From Bacteroides sp. (GTDB lineage Bacteria; Bacteroidota; Bacteroidia; Bacteroidales; Bacteroidaceae), in contig JASLDF010000230.1 in the NCBI GenBank assembly GCA_030151635.1, positions 1 to 8,112 of the forward strand: a stretch of DNA of 8,112 nt. Reading direction: 5' to 3'. Shown piece by piece: positions 1-6,633 of the stretch. Position numbers and translations under genes: made by a program. The notes beneath the pieces are model-generated. The model saw nothing but the letters and a program-made list of their open reading frames with translations, did no database searches and had not been told where the DNA came from. How positions within the stretch are numbered: the first letter of the stretch is position 1; every line of letters begins with the position of its first letter.

Positions 1-140
1 TCAAAAAAAAGGGTGGCTACGATTTTATTCTCTAAAAGGCGGCGGTTGGGATTTTCTTCAAATCGGCTTGCCATATCTAAGAGATAGAGAATCTTCTCTT
101 TTGAGTATTCAGCAAGGCTTACTAAGCTTTTATTTTCCAT
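1..140 (-). CDS. pyrB: Aspartate carbamoyltransferase catalytic subunit, N-terminal fragment (runs off the left edge)
   Basis: Reading leftward from the ATG at 140-138, 46 codons are open up to the window edge, giving a protein that begins MENKSLVSLAEYSKEKILYL and reaches NRRLLENKIVATLFF, with GA of the next codon at the very edge. This matches the start of bacterial PyrB, where ATLFFEPSTRTR follows. The edge therefore cuts just before the carbamoyl-phosphate-binding STRTR motif, and no catalytic residue is visible. PyrB condenses carbamoyl phosphate with aspartate in the second step of pyrimidine biosynthesis, in the cytoplasm. In Bacteroidales the regulatory subunit gene pyrI usually follows, which would lie outside this window. 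The gene is divergent from the PBP1A gene, with 193 bp between the two starts. The upstream region is A/T-rich and has no Shine-Dalgarno sequence, as is common in this phylum. Identification rests on recognising the N-terminal motif. Confidence 0.88.
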   Translation of the reverse strand, partial: MENKSLVSLAEYSKEKILYLLDMASRFEENPNRRLLENKIVATLFF

Positions 141-179
141 CAGGTTTTATTTTTAAGTAAAATACCATTGTCTGGACTG

Positions 180-210
180 TAAAGCTAAAGAAAAAATGCA
201 GTTTTATCAA
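180..210 (-). promoter_or_regulatory. Candidate Bacteroides-type promoter for pyrB
   Basis: On the minus strand a -33-like ATTG (211-208) is followed after exactly 20 bp by TAGCTTTA (187-180), one mismatch from the Bacteroides -7 consensus TAnnTTTG. This would start transcription near 173-176, leaving a leader of about 35 nt before the pyrB ATG. Placement and spacing fit the primary sigma (SigABfr) promoter class, but the match is imperfect and the region is AT-rich. Confidence 0.4.
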
Positions 211-256
211 TCTATGAGCTTACTTTTAACTTGAAATAAAAGTGTTAATCTATTAT

Positions 257-288
257 GTTGTTATAAATGAAGTTTTATTTTAATTTTG
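257..288 (+). promoter_or_regulatory. Candidate Bacteroides-type promoter for the PBP1A operon
   Basis: TAATTTTG at 281-288 is a perfect match to the -7 consensus TAnnTTTG. GTTG at 257-260 lies 20 bp upstream in the -33 position (consensus TTTG). Transcription would begin near 293-296, giving a leader of about 40 nt before the ATG at 334. This is the best promoter match in the window and sits in front of a three-gene cluster that has no other obvious promoter. Confidence 0.6.
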
Positions 289-293
289 TAGCT

Positions 294-316
294 TAACCTA
301 GTATATTGTTAGGTTA
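294..316 (+). promoter_or_regulatory. Short inverted repeat in the PBP1A leader
   Basis: TAACCTA (294-300) and TAGGTTA (310-316) form a 7-bp perfect inverted repeat with a 9-nt loop. It lies just at or after the predicted transcription start, so it could be a 5'-end stabilising hairpin of the mRNA or a binding site for a dimeric regulator. It is short and AT-rich and may be chance. Confidence 0.25.
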
Positions 317-333
317 CAACAAGCATAATTTGT

Positions 334-2727
334 ATGAAAAAATTCATTATAACACTTTGGGTACTCCTTATTTTAGGCATACTATCGGTGGTGTTTATCT
401 TTTATGGAATAACCAAAGGTTGGGTAGGTTACATGCCTCCAGTAGAAAAATTAGAGAATCCTAATTATAAATTTGCTACTGAAGTGTTTTCGGAAGATGG
501 GGAAGTACTTGGTACTTGGTCTTTAAGTAAAGAAAACAGAGTCTATGTAGGTTACGAAGATTTGCCAACGAATATTGTTGATGCATTGATTGCTACCGAA
601 GATGTTCGATTTGAAGATCATTCAGGAATAGATTTAAAAGCATTAGCTAGGGCTGTTTTTAAAATGGGAGTCCTTAGACAAAAAAATGCGGGTGGAGGTA
701 GTACGATCAGTCAGCAACTGGCTAAACAACTCTATTCTCCAGCTGTAGATAATAAATTGGAACGTGTACTACAGAAGCCAATTGAATGGGTGATTGCGAC
801 TCGTCTTGAACGATATTATACGAAGGATGAAATTATTACAATGTATTTGAATAAGTTCGACTTCCTATACAATGCTGTGGGAATTAAAACGGCTGCTTAC
901 ACGTATTTTGGTAAAGACCCAAAAGATTTAAAGGATGAGGAATCAGCAATGCTTGTTGGTATGTGTAAAAATCCAGCATACTATAATCCTATACGCTACA
1001 AAGACAGAGCAATAAGCCGTCGTAATGTAGTCTTGGATCAGATGCGTAAAGCTGGTTATTTAACGACGGCAGTAAGTGATTCTTTAAAAACAACAGACTT
1101 GGTTCTTAACTACCACAAAGTGGATCATAAAGAAGGTATTGCTACCTATTTTAGAGAATACTTACGTGGTGTATTGACCGCTAAAGAGCCTGTTAAAAGT
1201 AATTACAGAGGTTGGCAAATGCAAAAATTCTATGAGGATTCAATTGCATGGAACAATGACCCATTATACGGATGGTGTGCTAAAAATAAAAAACGAAACG
1301 GCGAGAATTACAATCTTTATACAGATGGCTTGAAAATATACACAACCATCAATTCTCAAATGCAAGTATATGCAGAAAATGCTGTTCGAGATCACGTAGG
1401 ACTTTCCCTTCAGCCTCAATTTTTTAAAGAGAAGAAAGGGAAAAAGAATGGTCCATATTCATCTAAAATTTCACAACAAAGCGTGAAGAATATTTTAGAT
1501 CGTAGCATTAAACAAACAGAACGTTATCGTTTAATGAAGAAAGATGGAGCTACTGATGTTCAAATTAGAGAGGCTTTCAATATACCTCAAGATATGACCG
1601 TGTTTACATGGAATGGCGAGAAGGATACTGTGATGACTCCATTAGATTCAATTTTGTATTATAAGCATTTCTTACGCTCTGGATTTATGGCAATGGATCC
1701 TCGTAAAGGTCATGTCAAAGCCTATGTTGGAGGTCCTAATTACACCTATTTTCAATACGATATGGCAATGGTTGGTCGCCGCCAAATTGGTTCGACTATT
1801 AAACCATTCTTATATACTTTGGCAATGGAAAATGGATTTACTCCTTGTGATGAAGTTAGAAATGTGCAACAAACTTTGCTCGATGAGAATGGAATTCCGT
1901 GGAGTCCGAGAAATAGTTCAAGAACTAGAATTGGTGAAATGGTAACTCTGAAGTGGGGGTTGGCTAACTCAAATAACTGGATATCGGCCTATCTTATGAG
2001 TAAGTTAAATCCATATGCTTTAGTAAATCTAATTCATAATTTTGGAGTTTTAAATAGAGATATCCAACCCACAATTTCACTGGCCTTAGGACCATGTGAG
2101 ATTTCGGTAGGAGAGATGGTAAGTTCTTATACAGCTTTTGCCAATAACGGTATTCGTGTTGCACCATTTTTCGTAACTCACATCACTGATAGTGATGGTA
2201 ACGTATTGGGGCAATTTACACCGAATATGCAAGAAGTAATAAGCTCGAAAAGTGCCAACCAAATGGTTGATATGATGAGGGCAGTAATCAATGAAGGTAC
2301 TGGTCAACGTGTGCGTCGCTATGGTTTTAAAGGTGATGCTGGCGGTAAAACAGGTACAACAAACGAAAATGCTGATGCTTGGTTTATGGGGTATACTCCA
2401 AGTCTTGTTGCCGGTGTTTGGGTTGGTGGCGAAGATCGTGACATCCACTTCGATACGATGAGGTGGGGACAAGGTGCTGCAGCTGCTTTACCTATTTGGG
2501 TAGAATTCATGAAGAAAGTTTATGCAGATAAAAAATTAGGATACGATATTGAAGAGAAGTTCCGTCTGCCAGAGAACTATGATTCATGTTCTGATGAACC
2601 AGAAGAATATCTTGAAGATATGATTGATGATGCAGGTGAACTTGTAGATGGTCATCAGCCGGTAGCAACTCCTACTATAGAAGTTGAAGAAGAAACCTCA
2701 AATGAAGTTGACCGTTTGTTTTATTAA
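334..2727 (+). CDS. Class A penicillin-binding protein (PBP1A type), bifunctional peptidoglycan glycosyltransferase/transpeptidase
   Basis: The 797-residue protein polymerises lipid II into glycan strands and cross-links the peptide stems, acting from the outer face of the inner membrane. A short cytoplasmic tail (MKKF) and one hydrophobic segment (about residues 5-26) form the membrane anchor. The family-51 glycosyltransferase domain (about 50-240) shows ATEDVRFEDHSGID with the likely catalytic Glu89, GGGSTISQQLAKQLY (120-134), and the MYLNKFDFLYNAVGI helix. The transpeptidase domain (about 440-745) has all three active-site motifs: SxxK with Ser487 and Lys490 (GSTIKPF), SxN at 546-548 (SNN), and KTGT at 672-675. 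The stretch between the two domains is typical of PBP1A. The tail beyond about 750 is strongly acidic (EEYLEDMIDDAGELVD) and of unknown role. Length and motifs are complete, so it should be active. The ATG at 334 puts the anchor at the N-terminus and lies behind the best promoter in the window. It is the first gene of the cluster, and its TAA is immediately followed by the next ATG. The symbols mrcA or ponA would fit but the exact orthologue is not assigned. Confidence 0.95.
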   Translation: MKKFIITLWVLLILGILSVVFIFYGITKGWVGYMPPVEKLENPNYKFATEVFSEDGEVLGTWSLSKENRVYVGYEDLPTNIVDALIATEDVRFEDHSGIDLKALARAVFKMGVLRQKNAGGGSTISQQLAKQLYSPAVDNKLERVLQKPIEWVIATRLERYYTKDEIITMYLNKFDFLYNAVGIKTAAYTYFGKDPKDLKDEESAMLVGMCKNPAYYNPIRYKDRAISRRNVVLDQMRKAGYLTTAVSDSLKTTDLVLNYHKVDHKEGIATYFREYLRGVLTAKEPVKSNYRGWQMQKFYEDSIAWNNDPLYGWCAKNKKRNGENYNLYTDGLKIYTTINSQMQVYAENAVRDHVGLSLQPQFFKEKKGKKNGPYSSKISQQSVKNILDRSIKQTERYRLMKKDGATDVQIREAFNIPQDMTVFTWNGEKDTVMTPLDSILYYKHFLRSGFMAMDPRKGHVKAYVGGPNYTYFQYDMAMVGRRQIGSTIKPFLYTLAMENGFTPCDEVRNVQQTLLDENGIPWSPRNSSRTRIGEMVTLKWGLANSNNWISAYLMSKLNPYALVNLIHNFGVLNRDIQPTISLALGPCEISVGEMVSSYTAFANNGIRVAPFFVTHITDSDGNVLGQFTPNMQEVISSKSANQMVDMMRAVINEGTGQRVRRYGFKGDAGGKTGTTNENADAWFMGYTPSLVAGVWVGGEDRDIHFDTMRWGQGAAAALPIWVEFMKKVYADKKLGYDIEEKFRLPENYDSCSDEPEEYLEDMIDDAGELVDGHQPVATPTIEVEEETSNEVDRLFY

Positions 2728-3888
2728 ATGAGCGTTATGAATCGCTGCAATACAAACCTTTGTGTAATTTCTATTGGTAGCAATACGGATGCAATAGAAA
2801 ATCTAGCAAAGGCTAATGAAATATTAAACCAATATTTTAAACCTGTACGTTATTCACGTGCAGGTTTTACTATACCTATAGGCTTGCAAAATTCGAGAGA
2901 TTTCTTGAATCAAGTAGCTTCATTCAGTACAAGTATGGAGGCTGATGAAATAACTTCAATTTTAAAACGTATAGAATTGAAGTTAGGCCGTAATAAAAGA
3001 GACAAAGAAAATATAGCAATAGACTTAGATTTAGTATGTTATAATCGTCTTGTTTTAAAACAAAGCGATTACGAACGTGGATACTTTCAATCTGGACTAT
3101 CAGAATTAAATAGTAAGGTAAATATGAAATTTATAGGAATTATACCAGCAAGATATGCGTCGACACGCTTCCCTGCTAAACCATTGGCTATTTTAGGTGG
3201 TAAACCCGTTATTCAACGTGTATATGAGCAAGTTAAATCGGTTTTAGATGATGTCTATGTTGCAACTGATGATGTACGCATTGAGGAAGTTGTGAAATCT
3301 TTTGGAGGACATGTGATTATGACTTCGGTTGACCATCGTTCTGGAACAGATCGCTGTTATGAAGCTTATATAAAAGTGAATCAAGAATTTGATGTAGTTA
3401 TCAATATTCAAGGAGATGAGCCATTCATTCAGCAATCTCAGATTGAGGCTTTAAAATCATGTTTTGAAGATGCTACTACTGATATAGCAACGTTAGTCAA
3501 ACCATTTACTACGGCAAATACTTTAGTTGAATTAGAAAATCCAAACTCACCGAAAGTGGTAGTTTCACCAGACCATTCTGCATTGTATTTTAGTCGCTCT
3601 GTGATTCCTTATTTACGTGGAGTGGATAAAGAAGAATGGTTAGCTAAGCATACCTTTTACAAACATATTGGTTTATACGCATATAAAGCTGATGTGTTAA
3701 AAGAAATCACTTCAATGGAGCAAACACCTTTGGAAGTAACCGAGTCACTAGAGCAGTTGAGATGGTTAGAAAATGGTCTTAAAATACGTGTAGCAGAAAC
3801 TGCGATAGAAACAATTGGGATTGATACCCCCGAAGACTTGCAAAAAGCAGAAGAGTTTTTGAAGCATCAACAAATTAAACAAGATTAA
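2728..3888 (+). CDS. kdsB: FolK/HPPK-like domain fused in frame to 3-deoxy-manno-octulosonate cytidylyltransferase (KdsB)
   Basis: One open frame of 386 codons joins two recognisable domains. Residues 1-132 resemble 6-hydroxymethyl-7,8-dihydropterin pyrophosphokinase (folate pathway): ISIGSN at 14-19, an IPIGLQNSRDFLNQV stretch, RIELKLGR (81-88), and the metal-binding pair in IDLDLV (Asp99, Asp101). It is shorter than the usual 155-160 residues. The conserved WGPR stretch before the Asp pair is missing (KENIA instead), and the end (DYERGYFQSGLSEL) is a cut-down form of the usual C-terminus, so pyrophosphokinase activity is doubtful. Residues 133-386 (254 aa, normal full length) are KdsB, which makes CMP-Kdo from Kdo and CTP for the LPS inner core. 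Its motifs are MKFIGIIPARYASTRFP (133-149), QGDEP (228-232), HIGLYAYKADVL, EVTESLEQLRWLENG and GIDTPEDL. The start abuts the PBP1A stop (TAAATG); an in-frame ATG at 2737 is an alternative. Met133, coded by the ATG at 3124, matches the start of stand-alone KdsB, so KdsB could also be made separately. The KdsB call is very secure and the FolK-like call fairly secure. The symbol refers to the KdsB part. Confidence 0.9.
   Translation: MSVMNRCNTNLCVISIGSNTDAIENLAKANEILNQYFKPVRYSRAGFTIPIGLQNSRDFLNQVASFSTSMEADEITSILKRIELKLGRNKRDKENIAIDLDLVCYNRLVLKQSDYERGYFQSGLSELNSKVNMKFIGIIPARYASTRFPAKPLAILGGKPVIQRVYEQVKSVLDDVYVATDDVRIEEVVKSFGGHVIMTSVDHRSGTDRCYEAYIKVNQEFDVVINIQGDEPFIQQSQIEALKSCFEDATTDIATLVKPFTTANTLVELENPNSPKVVVSPDHSALYFSRSVIPYLRGVDKEEWLAKHTFYKHIGLYAYKADVLKEITSMEQTPLEVTESLEQLRWLENGLKIRVAETAIETIGIDTPEDLQKAEEFLKHQQIKQD
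3112..3126 (+). promoter_or_regulatory. Possible internal ribosome binding site and start codon for stand-alone KdsB
   Basis: TAAGGT (3114-3119) is a Shine-Dalgarno-like purine stretch ending 4 bases before the in-frame ATG at 3124-3126. That ATG begins exactly the usual KdsB N-terminus (MKFIGIIPARYAS). Most other starts in this window lack such a sequence, so its presence at the domain junction is suggestive. It would allow both a fusion protein and a free 254-residue KdsB to be made. Confidence 0.4.
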
Positions 3889-5174
3889 TGGATAGATCGG
3901 TACAACCCAAAATAGAATCATTACGAGAAATAAAAATCCCTTTTCCAGAGCGTTTCCGCTTATCGAATGGCATTCCAATTACCATTGTTAACGCAGGTCA
4001 TCAAGATGTAATTCGATTTGATGTGTTGTTTAAAGCTGGAACTTGGTGTCAAAGTCAAAAGCTACAAGCCTTGTTTACCAACCGGATGCTACGTGAAGGT
4101 ACTAAGGAATATTCGGCTAAGGAGATTGCTGAAACTTTGGATTTTTATGGAGCATGGTTAGAGCTATCTTGCGGTGCAGAATATTCGTGCATTACTCTAT
4201 TTTCATTGTCAAGACATTTCACGAAGACACTGAATATTCTTTATTCTGTAATAACAGAGCCTCTTTTTGAAGAGGAACGATTAGAAACAGTTATTGAAAT
4301 GAATGTTCAACAGTTTGTTATTAATCAAGATCGTGTTGATTTTGTGGCTCATCGTAATTTATTAAACGCTCTTTTAGGAAATACTCATCCTTATGGACGT
4401 GTCACAGCTAAAGAAGACTATCTAAATATTACGGCGTCTCTATTAAAAGAATATCATAACGAGCATTTTCATTCGGAAAATTGCACTATCTTTCTTTCCG
4501 GGAATGTAACTGCTGATATTCGTAAAGAAGTTGATGCAGTTTTTGGTAAAGAGCATTTTGGAAGAGAGGGAGGGAAACCTACTGAATGTCCAAAGCCTGT
4601 CTTTTCCCCGGCAACGGAAAAAAGACGCTTTATTAAAAAAGATGGAGCATTGCAGAGTGCTGTTTGTATGGGTATGCCTACTATAAAAAGAACTCATCCA
4701 GATTATCATAGATTACGTGTGTTGCTTACTCTTTTTGGTGGCTATTTTGGTAGTAGATTAGTTTCAAATATTCGTGAAGATAAAGGTTATACATACTATA
4801 TTGATGCCGAAATGTTACACTATCCATTCAGCGACTATATGTTGATTCATTCGGAGTGTGATAATCAGTATGTTGAAGACTTGATTCAACAAGTTTATAA
4901 CGAAATGAATCTACTTCGCACAGAATTAGCTGCCGATGATGAGATAATTAAAGTTAAAAACTACATGATTGGCGAGATGTGTAGAAACTATGAATCAGCA
5001 TTTGAAGTATCAGATGCATGGATGTTTGTTTTTACATCAAAAGTTGCCGATAGTTACTTTAAAGAGTCATTAGAGGGTATTTTAGCGACTACTCCGGAAG
5101 ACGTGATGGCACTGGCAAATAAGTACTTTTCTCCTGAATTAATGAAGGAGGTTGTTGTTGGGCATGAGGTATAA
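3888..5174 (+). CDS. M16-family (insulinase/processing-peptidase-like) protein lacking the HxxEH zinc motif
   Basis: The 428-residue protein has the two-lobed M16B layout of bacterial processing-peptidase-like proteins. The N-terminal half has the usual start RLSNGIPITIVNAG and the strand leading into the active-site helix. The C-terminal half has the conserved GGYFGSRLVSNIREDKGYTY segment and the late helices (KNYMIGEMCRNYESAFEVSDAW). Where active members read HFLEHMxFxGT, this protein reads LFTNRMLREGT (62-72): both zinc-ligand histidines and the catalytic glutamate are replaced (Leu62, Asn65, Arg66). It should therefore be proteolytically inactive, like the non-catalytic subunits that pair with active M16 partners. 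No partner gene lies in the window. No signal peptide or membrane segment is seen, so it is probably cytoplasmic. The ATG at 3888 overlaps the preceding TAA by one base (TAATG), which implies translational coupling to folK-kdsB and makes the start secure. It is the last gene of the cluster. Family placement is secure; the role is unknown. Confidence 0.9.
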   Translation: MDRSVQPKIESLREIKIPFPERFRLSNGIPITIVNAGHQDVIRFDVLFKAGTWCQSQKLQALFTNRMLREGTKEYSAKEIAETLDFYGAWLELSCGAEYSCITLFSLSRHFTKTLNILYSVITEPLFEEERLETVIEMNVQQFVINQDRVDFVAHRNLLNALLGNTHPYGRVTAKEDYLNITASLLKEYHNEHFHSENCTIFLSGNVTADIRKEVDAVFGKEHFGREGGKPTECPKPVFSPATEKRRFIKKDGALQSAVCMGMPTIKRTHPDYHRLRVLLTLFGGYFGSRLVSNIREDKGYTYYIDAEMLHYPFSDYMLIHSECDNQYVEDLIQQVYNEMNLLRTELAADDEIIKVKNYMIGEMCRNYESAFEVSDAWMFVFTSKVADSYFKESLEGILATTPEDVMALANKYFSPELMKEVVVGHEV

Positions 5175-5212
5175 ACCCCTGGCAAAATATATCATTTTCC
5201 ATAAATTAATTA

Positions 5213-5220
5213 TATCTTTG
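5213..5220 (+). promoter_or_regulatory. Candidate -7 promoter box for the MORN-repeat gene
   Basis: TATCTTTG is a perfect match to the Bacteroides -7 consensus TAnnTTTG. No TTTG is found at the expected -33 position (about 5188-5193 reads TATATC), so only half of the promoter is convincing. It would give a leader of about 60 nt before the ATG at 5287. There is no strong terminator between the M16 gene and this box, so read-through from the upstream operon is also possible. Confidence 0.4.
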
Positions 5221-5286
5221 GGGTAACATATAAATGCCTAAATACTTTTAAACGGTATGGCGTTATAATTATAGAAGAAAATTAGA

Positions 5287-6465
5287 ATGAAACATATTAA
5301 TATACTTGCATCACTTTTAGTTGTTTTTTGCATTAGTTGCACCTCGGAAGTGAACGCTTCTCCTAAAGGAAAATCCGATAACATATTTCTACGCGTCAAG
5401 GATACTTTTAAAGCTGAAGTAACGGTTGGTTCATATATTTTCAAAGATAATTCAATTTACTTTGGTGAATTGAGACGAAAACGTCCATATGGTTGGGGTA
5501 AAACAATCTTTCAAAATGGCGATATCTACGAAGGTGAATACCGCAAAGGGAATCGTCATGGTTATGGTATCTTGAAGCATATTGACGGAGAGCGTTACGA
5601 AGGAGAGTGGAATAATGACAAACAAAGTGGTTGGGGTAACTATTATTACTTAAATAATAACCATTACTCGGGACTTTGGAAAGATAATGTGCAGGATGGT
5701 GATGGAACAATGTTTTATCACAATGGAGATGTTTATGTTGGCCAATGGGTCGGAAGTAAACGTCAGGGTTCAGGAAAATATACATGGTACAACGGTTCTG
5801 AATTTAATGGCCAATGGCTAAATGACCGTAAAGAAGGTGTTGGTACGCTGAAATGGGATGATGGCTCTTCTTATGTAGGATCTTGGAAAAACGATGCACG
5901 TAATGGTCATGGTACATTTAAATATGTGCATGGAGATAAATATACCGGGGATTGGTTAAATGATGTACAACACGGCAAGGGTGTTTATGAATTTGCTAGT
6001 GGTGATGTTTATAAAGGTTCTTATGTTTATGGTGAACGAACTGGTTCTGGTGTATACACTTATGTAAATGGTGATACATATGTAGGGGAGTTTGAATCAG
6101 GTAAACAAAATGGTAACGGTCGCTTTGAATGGGTAAATGGTGCCATCTATGAAGGACAATGGTTAAACAATAATCGCCATGGTAAAGGTCGTTATGTTTG
6201 GAGTAATGGCGACATTTACGAAGGTGATTGGAAAAACAACCAACCTTGTGGACAAGGAAAACTATCTTTCACCTCCGGTGAAGTGTACGTTGGAGAGTTC
6301 TTGAATGGCTTGGAGCACGGTGAAGGTGCACAAATAGCAGTAGATGGTAAACGCTCTGAAGGAACATTTAAAGAAGGAAAACGAGATGGTCAGTTTATTG
6401 ACTACGATGAAAATGGAAAAGAAATCGGAAGAAATTCCTATGTACAAGGCTTGAGAAGAAATTAA
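5287..6465 (+). CDS. Exported MORN-repeat protein, probable lipoprotein
   Basis: The 392-residue protein begins with an export signal: MKHIN, a hydrophobic run ILASLLVVFCIS, then Cys18 followed by TSE. That cysteine is a plausible lipidation site, although the -3 position is Cys rather than the usual Leu. Cleavage after VNA (22-24) by signal peptidase I is an alternative. After a 39-residue linker, residues 58-379 are fourteen consecutive 23-residue MORN units (YxGxWxxxxxxGxGxxxxxxGxx) with no insertion or deletion. They begin at residues 58, 81, 104, 127 and so on to 357. The first thirteen are clear, the fourteenth (SEGTFKEGKRDGQFIDYDENGKE) is degenerate, and a 13-residue basic tail ends the protein. 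MORN arrays form extended beta-sheet rods; in eukaryotes they are linked to membrane or protein binding, but in bacteria the role is mostly unknown. The protein would sit in the periplasm or on a membrane. It has its own -7 box and is followed by a strong terminator, so it probably forms its own transcription unit. Specific function and symbol cannot be given. Confidence 0.9.
   Translation: MKHINILASLLVVFCISCTSEVNASPKGKSDNIFLRVKDTFKAEVTVGSYIFKDNSIYFGELRRKRPYGWGKTIFQNGDIYEGEYRKGNRHGYGILKHIDGERYEGEWNNDKQSGWGNYYYLNNNHYSGLWKDNVQDGDGTMFYHNGDVYVGQWVGSKRQGSGKYTWYNGSEFNGQWLNDRKEGVGTLKWDDGSSYVGSWKNDARNGHGTFKYVHGDKYTGDWLNDVQHGKGVYEFASGDVYKGSYVYGERTGSGVYTYVNGDTYVGEFESGKQNGNGRFEWVNGAIYEGQWLNNNRHGKGRYVWSNGDIYEGDWKNNQPCGQGKLSFTSGEVYVGEFLNGLEHGEGAQIAVDGKRSEGTFKEGKRDGQFIDYDENGKEIGRNSYVQGLRRN
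5458..6423 (+). repeat. Tandem 69-bp coding repeats (fourteen MORN units)
   Basis: Fourteen successive 69-bp units encode the 23-residue MORN repeats in perfect register. The units have diverged at the DNA level (the shared short words are those encoding YxGxW and GxG), so the array is old and maintained by selection on the protein rather than a recent DNA-level tandem expansion. Confidence 0.9.
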
Positions 6466-6487
6466 TTTTATTCTAGATAAAATATTG

Positions 6488-6526
6488 AAAGTCCCATTAA
6501 CTATACCGTTAATGGGACTTTTTATT
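6488..6526 (+). terminator. Intrinsic terminator after the MORN gene
   Basis: AAAGTCCCATTAAC (6488-6501) and GTTAATGGGACTTT (6508-6521) form a perfect 14-bp stem with a 6-nt loop (TATACC). T residues continue after the stem (TTATTT). It begins 22 bp after the MORN stop codon. The A-run on the left side would also give a weaker U-tract in the opposite direction, so it could act both ways and shield the operon from leftward transcription out of the IS. Confidence 0.92.
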
Positions 6527-6579
6527 TGACTATATTCATCGTATTATAGATATAAAACCGATTTAATTTATCTCAGGGA

Positions 6580-6616
6580 GAAGCATGAGTTCTCTTACTA
6601 AGAGAACTCATGCTTC
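6580..6616. repeat. Perfect 17-bp inverted repeat (hairpin) with a 3-nt loop
   Basis: GAAGCATGAGTTCTCTT (6580-6596) is exactly complementary to 6600-6616, separated only by ACT. There is no T-run on either side, so it does not look like an intrinsic terminator. Its function is unknown. It lies between the MORN terminator and the IS, outside the IS ends. Confidence 0.85.
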
Positions 6617-6633
6617 TTACTAAGAGAACTCAT
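6593..6633 (+). repeat. Direct repeat pair of 19 bp sharing the right arm of the hairpin
   Basis: TCTTACTAAGAGAACTCAT occurs at 6593-6611 and again at 6615-6633, an offset of 22 bp. The second copy provides another complement for the left hairpin arm (6585-6596 pairs with 6622-6633 over 12 bp), so two alternative hairpins can form. The layout suggests local duplication of one arm of a palindrome. Confidence 0.85.

Noticed and set aside
326..332. TAATTTG just before the PBP1A start codon, resembling a -7 box
   Set aside because: It is one T short of TAnnTTTG and ends one base before the ATG, so it could not give a usable leader. The box at 281-288 is a better match with a -33 partner.
2086..2510. 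Minus-strand open frames of 128 and 63 codons inside the PBP1A gene
   Set aside because: They are antisense to the conserved transpeptidase domain, show no recognisable motif and have low-complexity composition.
4443..4709. Minus-strand open frame of 88 codons inside the M16 gene, with similar ones in folK-kdsB and the MORN gene
   Set aside because: These lie opposite strongly conserved coding sequence, have no plausible start context and resemble no known family.
5180..5201. Imperfect stem TGGcAAAAT / ATTTTCCA after the M16 gene, considered as a terminator
   Set aside because: The stem is AT-rich with a bulge, no T-run follows, and it overlaps the presumed promoter region of the MORN gene.
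5458..6423. Regular 69-bp periodicity considered as a CRISPR or non-coding tandem array
   Set aside because: The units are diverged, lie wholly in one open frame and encode clear MORN motifs; there is no repeat-spacer pattern.
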